NCBI GenBank assembly: GCA_008711295.1
Contig: VUYV01000003.1
Location: 10,867,148-10,931,147 of the forward strand
DNA from: Anarhynchus alexandrinus
Lineage: Eukaryota > Chordata > Aves > Charadriiformes > Charadriidae
Length of the DNA: 64,000 bases
Direction: 5' to 3'
Each line of letters starts with the position of its first letter. The first letter of the stretch is position 1. A program made the position numbers and the translations under genes. This document shows positions 35,906-46,940 of this stretch, one piece after another. The notes under the pieces were generated by a model. It searched no databases. It had not been told where the DNA came from and worked only from the letters and a program-made list of their open reading frames with translations.

Positions 35906-38900
35906 GATTTCCGAAAAATACCATTATACAAATGCTGGGAGAAATTGGAATGGGGAGAAGGGTGGGGAGCAAGGAGATGTATTAGTCTCTGAGACCAGAA
36001 AGTTTTTAGTCTTCCTTCTGTCTAAGCTTCCCCTTAACCTGAGAAAATTGTATAGTCTGTCAGAACACTACTTGTGAAAAAGCAGTCTATTTCCACTGAA
36101 ATCCATCTGGCAACGCTGATGACACAGGCGGAATGTTCTGCTTATCAGTAGACTTACTAAGTTCTGTTTCATTAACTCATGTCTTTGAACCTGGTTCTGC
36201 AAGCAAAAATACTTTTGTCTCTTCACTGTGAACAACTGTGCTTTGTTCAGAAAGAGCCAAACCCACCTGGAGGGAATGCAATAGTCAAACTCTAGTTAGA
36301 CTTGGGTAGGGTTAATGCAAATTTACACTGAAGTCTACGAAGGCACAGTCGGGGTTTGTATTTTTACTGCCTAATAGGAACAGCTTCTGCTGCCAGTGAA
36401 GTCAATGAAGCTTTGTCATTGATTTCAGTAGGAACAGGAACACCATTTGTCACAAAAGACTCACTTGACCCAATCCTTTTGTAAATAAAGAAATAAGACA
36501 TTTCAGGAAATTTCACAGTATCTTTTTTCATTTGATTATTATTTCACCTGCTTTGATGGTTACTTTATTTGTCATCTGGCAGAAAATGAAACTCATTTTA
36601 TACTCTTTTAGTATCCGAATAGAGCTATAATGTATGTAGATGGGTTTGTATTTAGGAGTGGTGCCAACACTGAGTAATTTTAATATATTATATAGTCGAT
36701 AATATCTGACCAAATATTCTAGAATAAGTCACTATAGAAATGAAGGTAGGTTTCCTGTGTGGCTTACAATATCATACTAAAATACAAAAGAAACCTGACT
36801 AGGTTTCAGTTATGAAATAATAGATACTGAGCCATTTTCAGGTTTGCTCCATATTGCCAAAGTGTTTAGGCAGGTGTGTTTCACAAAGTTTGTGAAACAA
36901 AAGCTCAGCTGAAAGCAAATCAACATTAGGAAGCAAAACCAGTGCTGAGTGATAGTGCTTAAAAACTGAGAAACAAGAGTGGTTTTAAACAGCAACTGAA
37001 AAGATGCTTTGATGTTTTTTAAAGCACTCCCTTATATTCTAAAAACATGTTACAGTTTTCTGCAATTATGTACAAGACATTGCATCTTATATTAGTGTTA
37101 CTTCTGTAGTTTGGATTATACCCATCGAACTGTAACTTTTTTCTTGTAATGTGAACTCGTCAACAGTTTTTGAAGATTAGGAAAACATGTTTATGGACCT
37201 AACTGCTAAAAACCATCATTTTTTCTCCCAGAGCATTATCTTATGTATACAAGTGGGGAAAAATGGCAATGAACCTAAAAGCCTCAATATCTTCACATGA
37301 ACAGAAATTATCCTGTCAGTTTGTAGGAACAGGCAAACCCCTTTGCAGAGAATGCAAGGGTAGGCCAAATATTGTTTGCTTAATTCAAGTGGTACCTGTA
37401 CTCAATATCTTAACTCGATCTCGGCTGAGAACATACCCTTCCTTTGCACTGCAAGCTGGATGCCTTCCATCGCCATGCAGAACGACAAGTGGTCTCCCTC
37501 TGAAACACGACAAGTAGCACAGGGCAGAAGTATTTAGGTCAAAGATGGCTATCAGAGGCAAAGGTGGGCAACACAACCTGAGGGGAAATGAAGAAAATCT
37601 TAAGAATTCTAGCTGATTTTAACTAAGTCCCTAAAAGCCTTAGGGATTCAGTGAATTAATTTGAATTCACTGAAGGCAAATCACTTCATGCCTTAAAGTG
37701 TACAGAAGCCTTTTGACAGCAGGGCTTGTATTGTGTAGCTCTCTGACATGACTTAGGAAGATAAGACATGAACAATGGAGAGTTATTAACATGAATAATT
37801 TTCCATGCAAATTGGAAGCACCACAGAACAATAGGATGGCTGTGGCTTAATGGCACCAGGTTGTCTGCGGGGCTGAACATAAAATATCACAGTAGGAATG
37901 AAATAACAAAGACAAAAGCTACTAGAACAAAACTGCTTTCAAAAATGGGCTGGGGCAGCTGGACCACAAGATCTCTTTTCCTGGAAGTGGTTCCAGAGAT
38001 TCAGTGCCCAGAAAACATGCCTGAAAGGCCAGAGCTAAAAGCAACTGCAGATTTGCTAGACCTGAAGAACTTCATGAACCCCACACATGAATCTAAACAC
38101 CTTCACCAGATTCTTCATTCCACATCTTGGGGTCAGGAGGATTATGACAGGTGTATTTGCAAAAGGCTAGCATCTACATTAGTCAAATATGTTGGCCTCT
38201 TCAATACAGGAAACAGAAGCAACATTAAGAGATGAGCAAATTAACGTTTCCACATGTCGCTCTGTGTATTGTCTTTTCTGAAAGAAGAGCCTTCAGTAGA
38301 AGGGAGTTAGGAAGGAGGAGAGTTAGTGGCAGTTGTAGGTATTGGGATATACGTCCCCTGGGGTAGGAAGCTGCTGCTGTGACTTTCCCAAGCCACATTT
38401 CTGCTATGTGTGTTGCTGCGACTCACAGCTGAGCAGCAGAGTTGCCATTCCAAGAAGCTTAAGGAAAAAAAAGTTCACACAGCAAACAAAGACATAGCAA
38501 CTGTCCCACTGGCTCTTTTGTTCACTCCTTGCTGAAGCCTCCTCCACTTATACATAGCTGACACCCACAGGAGTGATCATACAAAAGAAAAGTATTTCCA
38601 TTTCACGTTTTGGTGGACAATCTATGTAGCAGCAGGATGCTCTCTGAAACACGCAGACCTCTTTTGGTTTATTCATTCCGACAGTGGGGATTATTTTAGA
38701 ACACAAGTGACAGGAAATCATGCTTTCTGCAGCTCGTCAGGAAACAGAACAAGGCAAAGCACCGACTGTCGAGGAACAGGAGCTATGACATCCTGTCCAT
38801 GCTGCACATTCAGTGCCTCTTTGCTCCTAAAAGAAATTCGAAATAGACCTTTCGTAAAAGGGGTTGATTTTGCTGAGTCAAATCAAACTATTGCATGTCT

Positions 38901-39085
38901 CTGTCTTCAAAAACTCCCAATGTTGTTTATGTTCTGTTGGAAACCAAAAGGTGACAGCCAGCTCCGGTACATCAAGTGCAACTTTCACTGAAATCAATAG
39001 AGCTGTATCCCTTGCCCCTAAGTCTGAAAGTTTTCTGACAAGTTGCTGACATAGAAGAGGTCACTCAACCATTTCTAGTACTGTA
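35906..39085. other. Intergenic, no gene recognised
   Basis: AT-rich DNA with no exon I can support. It contains a perfect 11-bp inverted repeat at 37647-37674. Open frames are short, the longest being 124 codons at 37861-38235, with no recognised similarity. Confidence 0.7.
37647..37674. repeat. Perfect 11-bp inverted repeat (hairpin)
   Basis: TTCAGTGAATT at 37647-37657 and AATTCACTGAA at 37664-37674 are exact reverse complements separated by 6 bases. It could be a small hairpin, a dyad protein site or a coincidence of AT-rich DNA. Confidence 0.7.
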
Positions 39086-39143
39086 GATGGATGGATGGAT
39101 GGATGGATGGAAGGAAGGAAAGAAGGAAGGAAGGAAGAAAGGG
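39086..39143 (+). repeat. (GATG)n/(GAAG)n microsatellite
   Basis: About six GATG units pass directly into GAAG/GAAA units, a compound tetranucleotide microsatellite. It is likely polymorphic. Confidence 0.95.
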
Positions 39144-40264
39144 AGTGATTCCCTCAGAATAAAATTCCTGTCTGTCACTGTTTGGGAAGTCTACATTGTT
39201 TCTGCCTCTGTGAGCCCTTCTGTAGTTACACAGAGGATTTTGGCCTCTGTGCTCTTAGCCTGGCACCTTCAATGCATACTTGATTCTCTACTGCAAACTT
39301 TGATGCAAAATCTTAAAATCAAGAAGCTGGTTTCCTCTGCTCATGTGGCAAAGCCAGAATGAGGAAGAAAATACAAATTTTTCTTTATTCTGTTGCAGTG
39401 ATGAATCATGACTCAATCCAACAGCCAAAGCACAGGTTTTCTGCATATGTGGAAGCAAGATAACGCTGTTTCTGCAGTACGTGCTTATCCAACTCCCCTT
39501 TTATCCTTCCCCTTAATCTTTGTCCCTGACTCATCTCACCATTCCTCCCGGTCCCCTTCTTGCTCCCAAATCACAGCTCCAAGCCTTACTATCTTTCATT
39601 CTCTAGAGACCAAACTGCAGAAGAATAAAACATGAAGGGTGAATGTGTCAAACACTATTTATAACTGACTGCTTACTTCCCTTTTTATGAAAGTCTGCCT
39701 TTTACTTTCATTTCTGCCCTCCAAGGATCTGGGCTTCAGCTACCAGGAATGAAAGCAACCATGCAGAGGAGTTTGATTTTGGAACTTTTTTCAGAGGAAT
39801 GGCTGATTTTTTCTGGCTAAACTGGTTTCCAGTATAAAAGTCAAGTTGGGCTTTCAAGTAAACCAAAATGTCTAGTTTCTAAACCAGCTTATGAGAAGAA
39901 ATGGGATGAAGAGAGAAGAGAGTGCCTATTGTTAAAACTTCAATGCTTTTACCAGCAAATTCATCATTTTCCATGAAAATAGCATATTATTTAAAATTAA
40001 TCAAAATTCTCTGTGTGCAAAACACATCTCAAGTCAGTAAGCCTTCTTTCCAAACTACCTATTCATCTGGAAGCTTTGGAGCTTGAGAATAATTCACAGG
40101 TACATATATTACCTACACAAGTGTGGAACATGCCACTGTGTAAAATACAGACTCAGAAGATTCCATCCTGGAAAAGAGGTGGCTGACGAAGGATGTGTTT
40201 AGAGAGCTATTAAAGTAGGTGCCATAGGGAAAGCAAACAGGTAATGGCTGTCCCCAGTCTCTTC
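39144..40264. other. Intergenic, nothing recognised
   Basis: About 1.1 kb with no exon or named repeat that I can see. Confidence 0.6.
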
Positions 40265-40500
40265 TCCAATACAAGAACTAAGGGGCATCAGATAAAACTT
40301 GCACAGAGCAGGCTGGAACAAAGGAAGCGGTCCTTTACACATTGGGTTAAACTGGAAATCCTTGCTGCAAAAGACTCTGTGTACAAAGGTTCTATATGGG
40401 CTCAATAAGCAACTGGAAAAATCCATAAAGGATCACTGAATAGGAAAGCCTTTGGCAATGGAAGCCCATGAGCTACACATTACCGAAGGCCAGAAGAAGA
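40265..40500 (+). mobile_element. Ancient CR1/L3-like LINE 3' fragment (copy 1)
   Basis: ACAAGAACTAAGGGGCATCA, GGAAGCGGTCCTTTACACA, AACTGGAAATCCTTGCTGC, and then ATAAGCAACTGGAAAAATCC followed by a catnnngg segment, appear in the order expected for the sense 3' part of an old amniote CR1-type LINE (recalled as acaagaactagggggcaccagatg...ggaagtacttcttcaca...ctgtggaactccttgc...gaactagataaattcatggagg). It has decayed and has no open frame. It may belong to the same broad family as the antisense fragment at 35.4-35.9 kb. Confidence 0.65.
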
Positions 40501-40984
40501 TTCTGGAAAGGTTTCACTATATCCTTACCTTACATTTTAATTCCCCCCTAGGCATCTGCTCTCAAGACACTGTTAGAAAATGGCTAAAAGGACATTCCAT
40601 CTGACCAGTCTGACCAGGCATAACTGTTCCTTTGTTCTTCAACTTTGACTCAAAATAAGGATCTTTTCTATACAGCAGTATCTACTGCTCATTGAGCTCA
40701 CCAAAGGTATTATTCAGCTTCATGAATTCAGCCAGACTTATCATCTCAAGGGCATTTCTACTCTGTAAAGTGCTTCCAGTAATGGGGTTTCACATTTGTC
40801 ATCTTCAGTATTTCCCATCATAAATGTGCTTGTTTTTACATACAACATGATAGCATAAATCCAGCCTGGTCTCTAGAGCTCATGATGGCTTCTTTCCTTC
40901 TTGAAATTTTTCTCCAGAGGATCATATTATGTCCCTTAATATTTTCTATGCAAACTCACTGGCTTTCAGAGTGACTGGAATATG

Positions 40985-41055
40985 TGAAACAAAGGAAGTG
41001 CTCCTCTATACATTGAGTCAAGCTGTGGAAGTCCTTGCTGCAAAAGACTGAACTT
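40985..41055 (+). mobile_element. Ancient CR1/L3-like LINE 3' fragment (copy 2)
   Basis: This piece is directly alignable to part of copy 1: AACAAAGGAAGTGCTCCTCT then ATACATTGAGTCAAGCTGTG and GAAGTCCTTGCTGCAAAAGA, against AACAAAGGAAGCGGTCCTTT and so on. The similarity covers about 62 bp in the same orientation, about 670 bp downstream. It is either a second insertion or a partial duplication of copy 1. Confidence 0.65.
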
Positions 41056-42585
41056 TTTCACATAGACCTGAATCAAATATCGCCTTGGTCATGACTACAA
41101 GCTGGGCAGAGATAAAATTAGGGGAAAACCCCTCCTCTGGTCACCAATGCAGGTGATGATGTCAGCTGTTCCTACAGAAAGTGGAATCCTTCCATGGTGA
41201 CTTCAGAACAGAGTCACATTTAAACTGGCTTTTGTCTCTTCTTGGCTTTAGACACAGATATCTTTTTAGTGAGCCTTCGGTGACCCTATGTTAGTTTGGT
41301 GGCTGACCAGAGAGAAGGTTGCTACTTCAGCAAAAATGCAAGAGAAATGGTGACAGTCGCATGGGCAGCAGCAAAGTCAGAAGCACTAGACTTCTTGGAA
41401 ATGAAAGACAGGCCTTGAAGTTTCTTCCACATTAAGAAACAAAAGAAAACAAACCAGTTCCTGAGACCAGGTACCCACCTTAGCTGCATCCTAACATCAA
41501 CTTGACTGGAGTTTGACCTCAAAACACAACTACTCCTATTTCACTGACACCTCAGCAGTGAAGCCTAGATGCACAAACTTGTGAGGAACTACAGTGCACT
41601 CCAGCAGGTAATTTAGAATTTACACAACGTGCAAGTCTCTCCCTAGGACCTGAAATGTACTACTTCTATGATGAATTTTACTTACCAACTGAATAAACGT
41701 CCAGGTTGCTGTTTAGCTACGTGCTACATGCTTTGCGTGCTTGTGACATTCAAGCTATTGTTTCATTACTTTGTGGCCCCCAGAGACACCTTTTGACAAT
41801 AAAGTAGTTCTGTCTTGCCGTGGGCAGGGTGTCACTCCGTGTGTGTGGCACAGGGGTGAGAAAACTGAGTTGGTCCGGCACCTACACAAGTACACGGCAT
41901 TACTAGATTGTGAGATGTAACTCTCAGTCTCAAATATTATTACTTATGCATTTTTTCCATCACAGTTAATATTCTGAGTAGTTTCAATTGTTATCTATGG
42001 GTAGAATTTTCAAAACCGCAAAGTGTCAGCCTAACTCTGCTTCCATCAAAATCAACAGCATTTTTATTGACTTTGGTTGTGGGTGAGGGTTGCGCACTAT
42101 GAGGCATTTCAACTTGTATTTTGAAAGCCAAAAAGAACCTCCAAACAGAAGACCCACTGTTGAAGACATTCTGGCTAAACTAAATCCTTCTTTTTAATTC
42201 TGTCTCTCATCTCTCCCAGAATATTTTGAACATTAGGAAAGAAAGGTATCTGACCATGAACATTTCCGACAGGTGGGGACATAAACCTGGGTTAGAAATA
42301 TGGGCAGGTCAGCCATTGAATGAGATTAACATTTGCAAAATCACATAAAAAATAACTGTCTCTCTACCAATGTAAATAAAACTTAAACTCTCTTATCCCT
42401 AGAGCTCGTAGGAGTTTTTAGAAAAGTCTCAACTCTTCCTGTGCCATGCTTCAAGGGCTTATGCAAAATTTTTTTTGACCTGCCAGTCCTGAAACCTCAT
42501 TCACTGACAACTTCTGGCACTTTATCCTAATGCTGAAATCATCCTTTTAAAATTAAATGATTGTACCATTCTCCAACATCCAACA
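41056..42585. other. Intergenic, no gene recognised
   Basis: About 1.5 kb with only short chance ORFs and no repeat I can name. Confidence 0.6.
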
Positions 42586-42589
42586 CAGT

Positions 42590-42805
42590 CCTCTAGAGTT
42601 TCATGCCCGGTCTCAGGGAGGGCGGTTAAGCAGTCGAACAGGTGCCCAGAGAGACTGTGTGTAACCAAAACCCAACTGGGCAAGGCCTGAGCAACCTGAT
42701 CTGACTGTGACATGCTCCCTGTTTTGAGCAGGAGCTTGGACTAAGTGACCTCCAGAGATCCCTTCCAACCTCAATTAGTCTCAGACTCAATGATTCTGCT
42801 TCTTT
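42590..42805 (+). mobile_element. CR1 LINE 3' end fragment
   Basis: The segment GAACAGGTGCCCAGAGAGAC corresponds to the ORF2 C-terminus/3' UTR junction of CR1 (aacaggttgcccagagagg). GGCCTGAGCAACCTGATCTG, CCTGTTTTGAGCAGGAGC and TTGGACTAAGTGACCTCCAG then follow in the standard CR1 3' UTR order, with a decayed terminal CAATGATTCTGCTTC. The copy is 5' truncated and moderately diverged. Confidence 0.88.
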
Positions 42806-42959
42806 TTTCCTTACATCACTTGCCGCTAAGGGATCTCACATAAAAACGCAGCTACTGTAGCTCTCCCCTGCCAGCCTTAGCCTTTCACAGTTTTTTTCCC
42901 CGGCCCTTTCCTCCGCCATCCTAATGAATACCCTGTTTTGGTATTTTCTCATGGTGTCT

Positions 42960-43195
42960 AGCCATCAGCTTTAAAGACAACATAGAGAGAACGTTAAGCC
43001 TTTCTCCTAAAAACCTTCTCCACAATCTCAGTCATCATGACAACACAAACTTCTTCAGCTCACTCTCACTGTTATGTGCCATCTTTTACTCATCCAGCTC
43101 TGTAAACCTACATATTCAAGCAGTATCTAAACGTTGCAGTTTCTTTGTACATCAGATCTCTTACACCCATCCCTTCCTTTCAGTCATCAGGGATA
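42960..43195 (+). mobile_element. L2-like LINE ORF2 fragment
   Basis: The plus strand, in one continuous frame across about 43080-43190, encodes IFYSSSSVNLHIQAVSKRC and then SFFVHQISYTHPFLS. This aligns with the L2/CR1-clade ORF2 segment of pattern GVIFDSSLSF..HIQAVTKSCRFFLRNISRIRPFLS that follows the RT domain. The preservation of frame over about 35 codons, with radical substitutions, indicates an old dead copy. The 5' boundary is uncertain. Repeats of this type are rare in birds and mark ancient insertions. Confidence 0.72.
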
Positions 43196-46019
43196 TAAGA
43201 CAGGGATCCAGAGATCTGAGTTTTATATTTAGTATTATATCTACTTCTATACATCATTTTGTGTGGGTTTTTTGCTGCAGTCTTTGATGACTCACTTAAG
43301 ATATTCTACAGTGTCACAGATTTTTCGCTTTCCATTATTTTTTCTTTTGTTAAAAGAGTTCATCTCCTCAATTCATTAAAAAAAGATAACTTCTGTAAGC
43401 TAAAAATGAAGATTAATTCCATGATCCATTCCAGTTCTCATGTCCCATCTTTATTACTGCATGACAAGAAGAGTGGTAGCAAAGATACTGGATTTGAGAT
43501 TCATAAAACTTGGGGTTATTTCCTGCATTTCAGTAGGTCTACAGTGCAGAGCTTCGTATGAATTAGTTCAGAGACAACAGTAGTTCAGCTGGAATACCTG
43601 AACACTTTGAAAAGTCTAATTTACATTGTGAAAGTAGCATTCTTTATTTAAAGCTACCTTTGGTATCTATTTACCTATTGAAGTCTAAAGGGTAAACATA
43701 TCCAAAGGCTATGTGAAAAACAGCACCTCAAGAAAATGGGGATACCACTATTTCCTCCTTCTTACCCTTCTTCATCTGCTTATGCTGATCTTAACATCTT
43801 TGCAGCCAGGAATATATTTTATTGTATGTTTCCAAAGCGTAACTGGACATCCACTCTTTTGAATGAATGTAGGGATTTAAGCAGAAATTAAGAAAAACAC
43901 CAACAGGTTTTACTGCTTCATCTTTTAATGGGCAGCCTTTTAAGAAATGCCTCTTTCCTTTTGCTGCAGCCTTTCAGAAGAGAATCCTACTTTCTAAGAG
44001 AACAAATGGATTAACTTTTGTCATTTCATCTTGGTCCTGTAAGTAAGGCTAGGAAATACAGCTGAAACTAAGATCTTCCATACGGTTTCTGTTTTCTGTG
44101 CATATTTTTAAATATCAGGTGACATATGTGGGTGGGGGAACTTCAAGATTAGCCTTAATCAAATCTCAGCTTTTGCTGGAACTTCCCAAAGTCTTTCTCA
44201 CCCTTTGCTCCCGACTGAAACATTTTGCTAGTTTTGGGTGCATTCCAATTAGAACTTAAAATATTTGGGTTTGGTTTGTTGTCTTGCAGTGTTCCAAGTA
44301 CTTCCAAGTTTCATTTCATCATTCAGATTTATCCCTTTAGTCTTCCATCCTGAAGTTAGCTCTAAAATGTTGCCTCTGTATCTGAGGTACAGACCACATT
44401 CAAACAAATCTTCTGGTGATTTCCAAAAGACTTTTAGTCTGAATAAGGAAGAAAAAATTGATCTTCTACCACAGGCGATGGAGACAAAATTTACAGGACT
44501 GAAGTAGACTGAACCCATACTGACAGAAGCTTCTTGATACCACTTTAGAAAGAAAAGATGAAAGACAGCTTCACTATGTTTCTGTGTAGAAAGATCACTC
44601 ATTCCAGTAATGATCAGAAGAACTTTCTAATATAAGAGGGTGGGTTCATAAAGCGAGAGTTGAAGAGTGAACAAATAAGCCAGAGCAAAGTAAATACTTT
44701 TAACCATCTTTCTCGGTGAAAAATTTAATCTTCACGAAGGGAAAAGGAAAATGTAAACTTCGAGCTAGAATTTAGGATCAGAAAGAAGATAGTTGTGGAA
44801 AGAGGGTGATTTAACTCAAAAAAGCCCAGAGGGACAAAAGTGTTAGGATAAGTCCTTACAGCTGTCTCGTGCCTAACAGAACGGGTCTCCTTTCTGGTTG
44901 AGAACTTCAGCATGTTACAGAATATGTGCTAAATCATACCAGAAGCCATCAATTTCTTTCAAGTGATAACTGATTAAATATGCTGTGATTTTCCTCTTCA
45001 CTTTAGCTTGCTTTCAGTTGCTCATGCCTTTTCTTTAGTTTCTCCTCCTTCTCACCTCACAAGTAGAAGTTTTTATCTACTCTCCTCATTTAGCATCTTC
45101 TCTTGCCATCACGATCCTTCCCTATTCCAGCTCCTGGTCTATTTTGCACCTCCTTGCATCACACCGTCTCTCTTTTTCTTAACCTTTTTTCCTGTCTGTC
45201 TGTTTTTCCTCCTAACAGAAATAACCTTGTTATATTATATCCTTAAGTCTGCTACTTCTACAGCTTTTTCTCTCTCATCTCTGTTGGAGTAAGATTCATT
45301 ATGGAGCAGGTAAATATAATTTTTATTAATAAGGCAAAATGCCTAAAATTATGGCCAATATGCACATACAAGAAATTGATACCAATATGAGCAGCAAATT
45401 TGGCTCTTCAAAATCAGTGCAGTGTTAACATAGCACTTCCTGTTGATTTAAAAAATGTATTCTTCTAAACTCTATCAATGTTTTCGGGTTGTTAATTTCC
45501 AATATCTGTGTGTTATTTTGCTTCCTTTTCACCATGTACCTTTATTAGTTTGGGTTTGTTTTGACTAGTTTGCATTGCGTTGGTGAGGTTTTTGGTTTGG
45601 GTTGGGTTTTTGCTTACCAAACCAGATACTCATTTTTTATTCTTCACATGCATTTTCATTTCTTTTGACTAATTCATGCTATGCTACCAGTCTTCTCCCT
45701 TAACTAGCTACAGCTATTTCCTGCAGGCTTTATACTTGGAACAAGGAAGAGCTCTTTCTTTTAAAAATATTTAGCAATGTGGTCTCACTTAGCCAGTAAA
45801 CCTAACTAATGATTTCAGATATTCCAGGTATGTTGAACATGGCACCTATAAGTGCGCTGTCTAGAGTTGTTTTTTTAATTATATCTCAGGCCTCCTCCAG
45901 TTCAGTTCCTGGCAATTGAATTCAATCAAACTATTTTCACCATAGTCTCTAGTGACTTCTTCTTAACCGAAGCTTACAATTCTAGCGCTGCAGGCTTCCC
46001 GTTCTTGGTTTGCCAGTTG
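43196..46019. other. Intergenic, no gene recognised
   Basis: There are no supportable exons. A pyrimidine-rich tract (about 45000-45290) gives a 94-codon Ser/Phe/Leu-rich frame that is compositional. The segment from about 45890 may be an extreme 5' extension of the L2-like element described next. Confidence 0.6.
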
Positions 46020-46940
46020 TTCTTGACACAACTACAACATCATTTCTGAAAAATTGACACTCATTGGCTTCAGGGTCTCCGTTCTCTCCTAATTCTCCTC
46101 TTCCCTCTAGAACAGCTTACAAAACTGTTTGGAGGCATCTTCATTCCACTCCAGCACTCCAAGGGGGACGGTGTTCTGTCAAACCCTGGGTTTGGTTGCC
46201 TTCTGTTCTTTGGCCCCTTATCTCTGAGTAACCACTTCCCCAGTGCATGTAACAACTTCACGCTCATCACTTACAAATCCACATTTCCACTCTAGGCATG
46301 AGTCATTTTAGCCAAGCTAACAACTCAGCCTGTCTTTCTGACGACTCGCTGTGGATGTGCAATCATCAGTGTAAGCTTAATATGGTTAATCATTCTCCTC
46401 CAGTAATTTCTTTTCCTAGCTTTGGCAACACAGTCTCACACCATGCAAATGTTTCAGCAAACTTTCTACCTTGATATTTTGATTTAATCTCCTTTCTTGA
46501 GGCATCTCTTATTCTTGCCTTTTTATCATATTAAGCATAACCCTACCAGTCTTCTTGTTTGCTCTTGAAATGATGAGAGGGTCCTTACAAATAACTTGTG
46601 ATACAGCCACCTGTCAAATTTTGAGATAGACACCTTTGTAATTCTTCTATCCTACTTATGTGCACCTTCACATTTCCCTTTAAAATGTTCCTTTGTTGTG
46701 AGTCCTAAAAAAATATGCTATAGTGAGATCAATCCAAGTTCCCTCTTCCTTACCAGACTGTGTTCCCCTGTTAGCTTTTTGGGTTACTCTTAAATTATAA
46801 GCTCTAAGAGGAGAGCACCACCTTGATAGTAATGGGTTTTGCGATACCTGAGGAAAAATTCTAATTTTAATAGAAATCTATGCAAATTAATAAACAAAGG
46901 AATAAATAATATGTTGTCCTTGTATTAATGCTGTGGTACT
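46020..46940 (+). mobile_element. L2-like LINE, ORF2 remnant to 3' end
   Basis: Around 46330-46390 the plus strand encodes CLSDDSLWMCNHQCKLNM, closely following the L2 motif CLSDISSWMSSHHLKLNM downstream of the RT YADD region, with upstream SQANNSA aligned as well. About 400 bp later, TTATAAGCTCTAAGAGGAG, then a CACCTTGatAGTAATGGGTT segment, AGAAATCTATGC and TAATAAACAAAGGAATAAAT resemble the L2 3' UTR end (ttgtaagctctttggggcaggga...aaataaataataa). It is in the same orientation as the piece at 43.0 kb but covers an earlier protein region, so the two cannot be one collinear copy. Confidence 0.68.
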
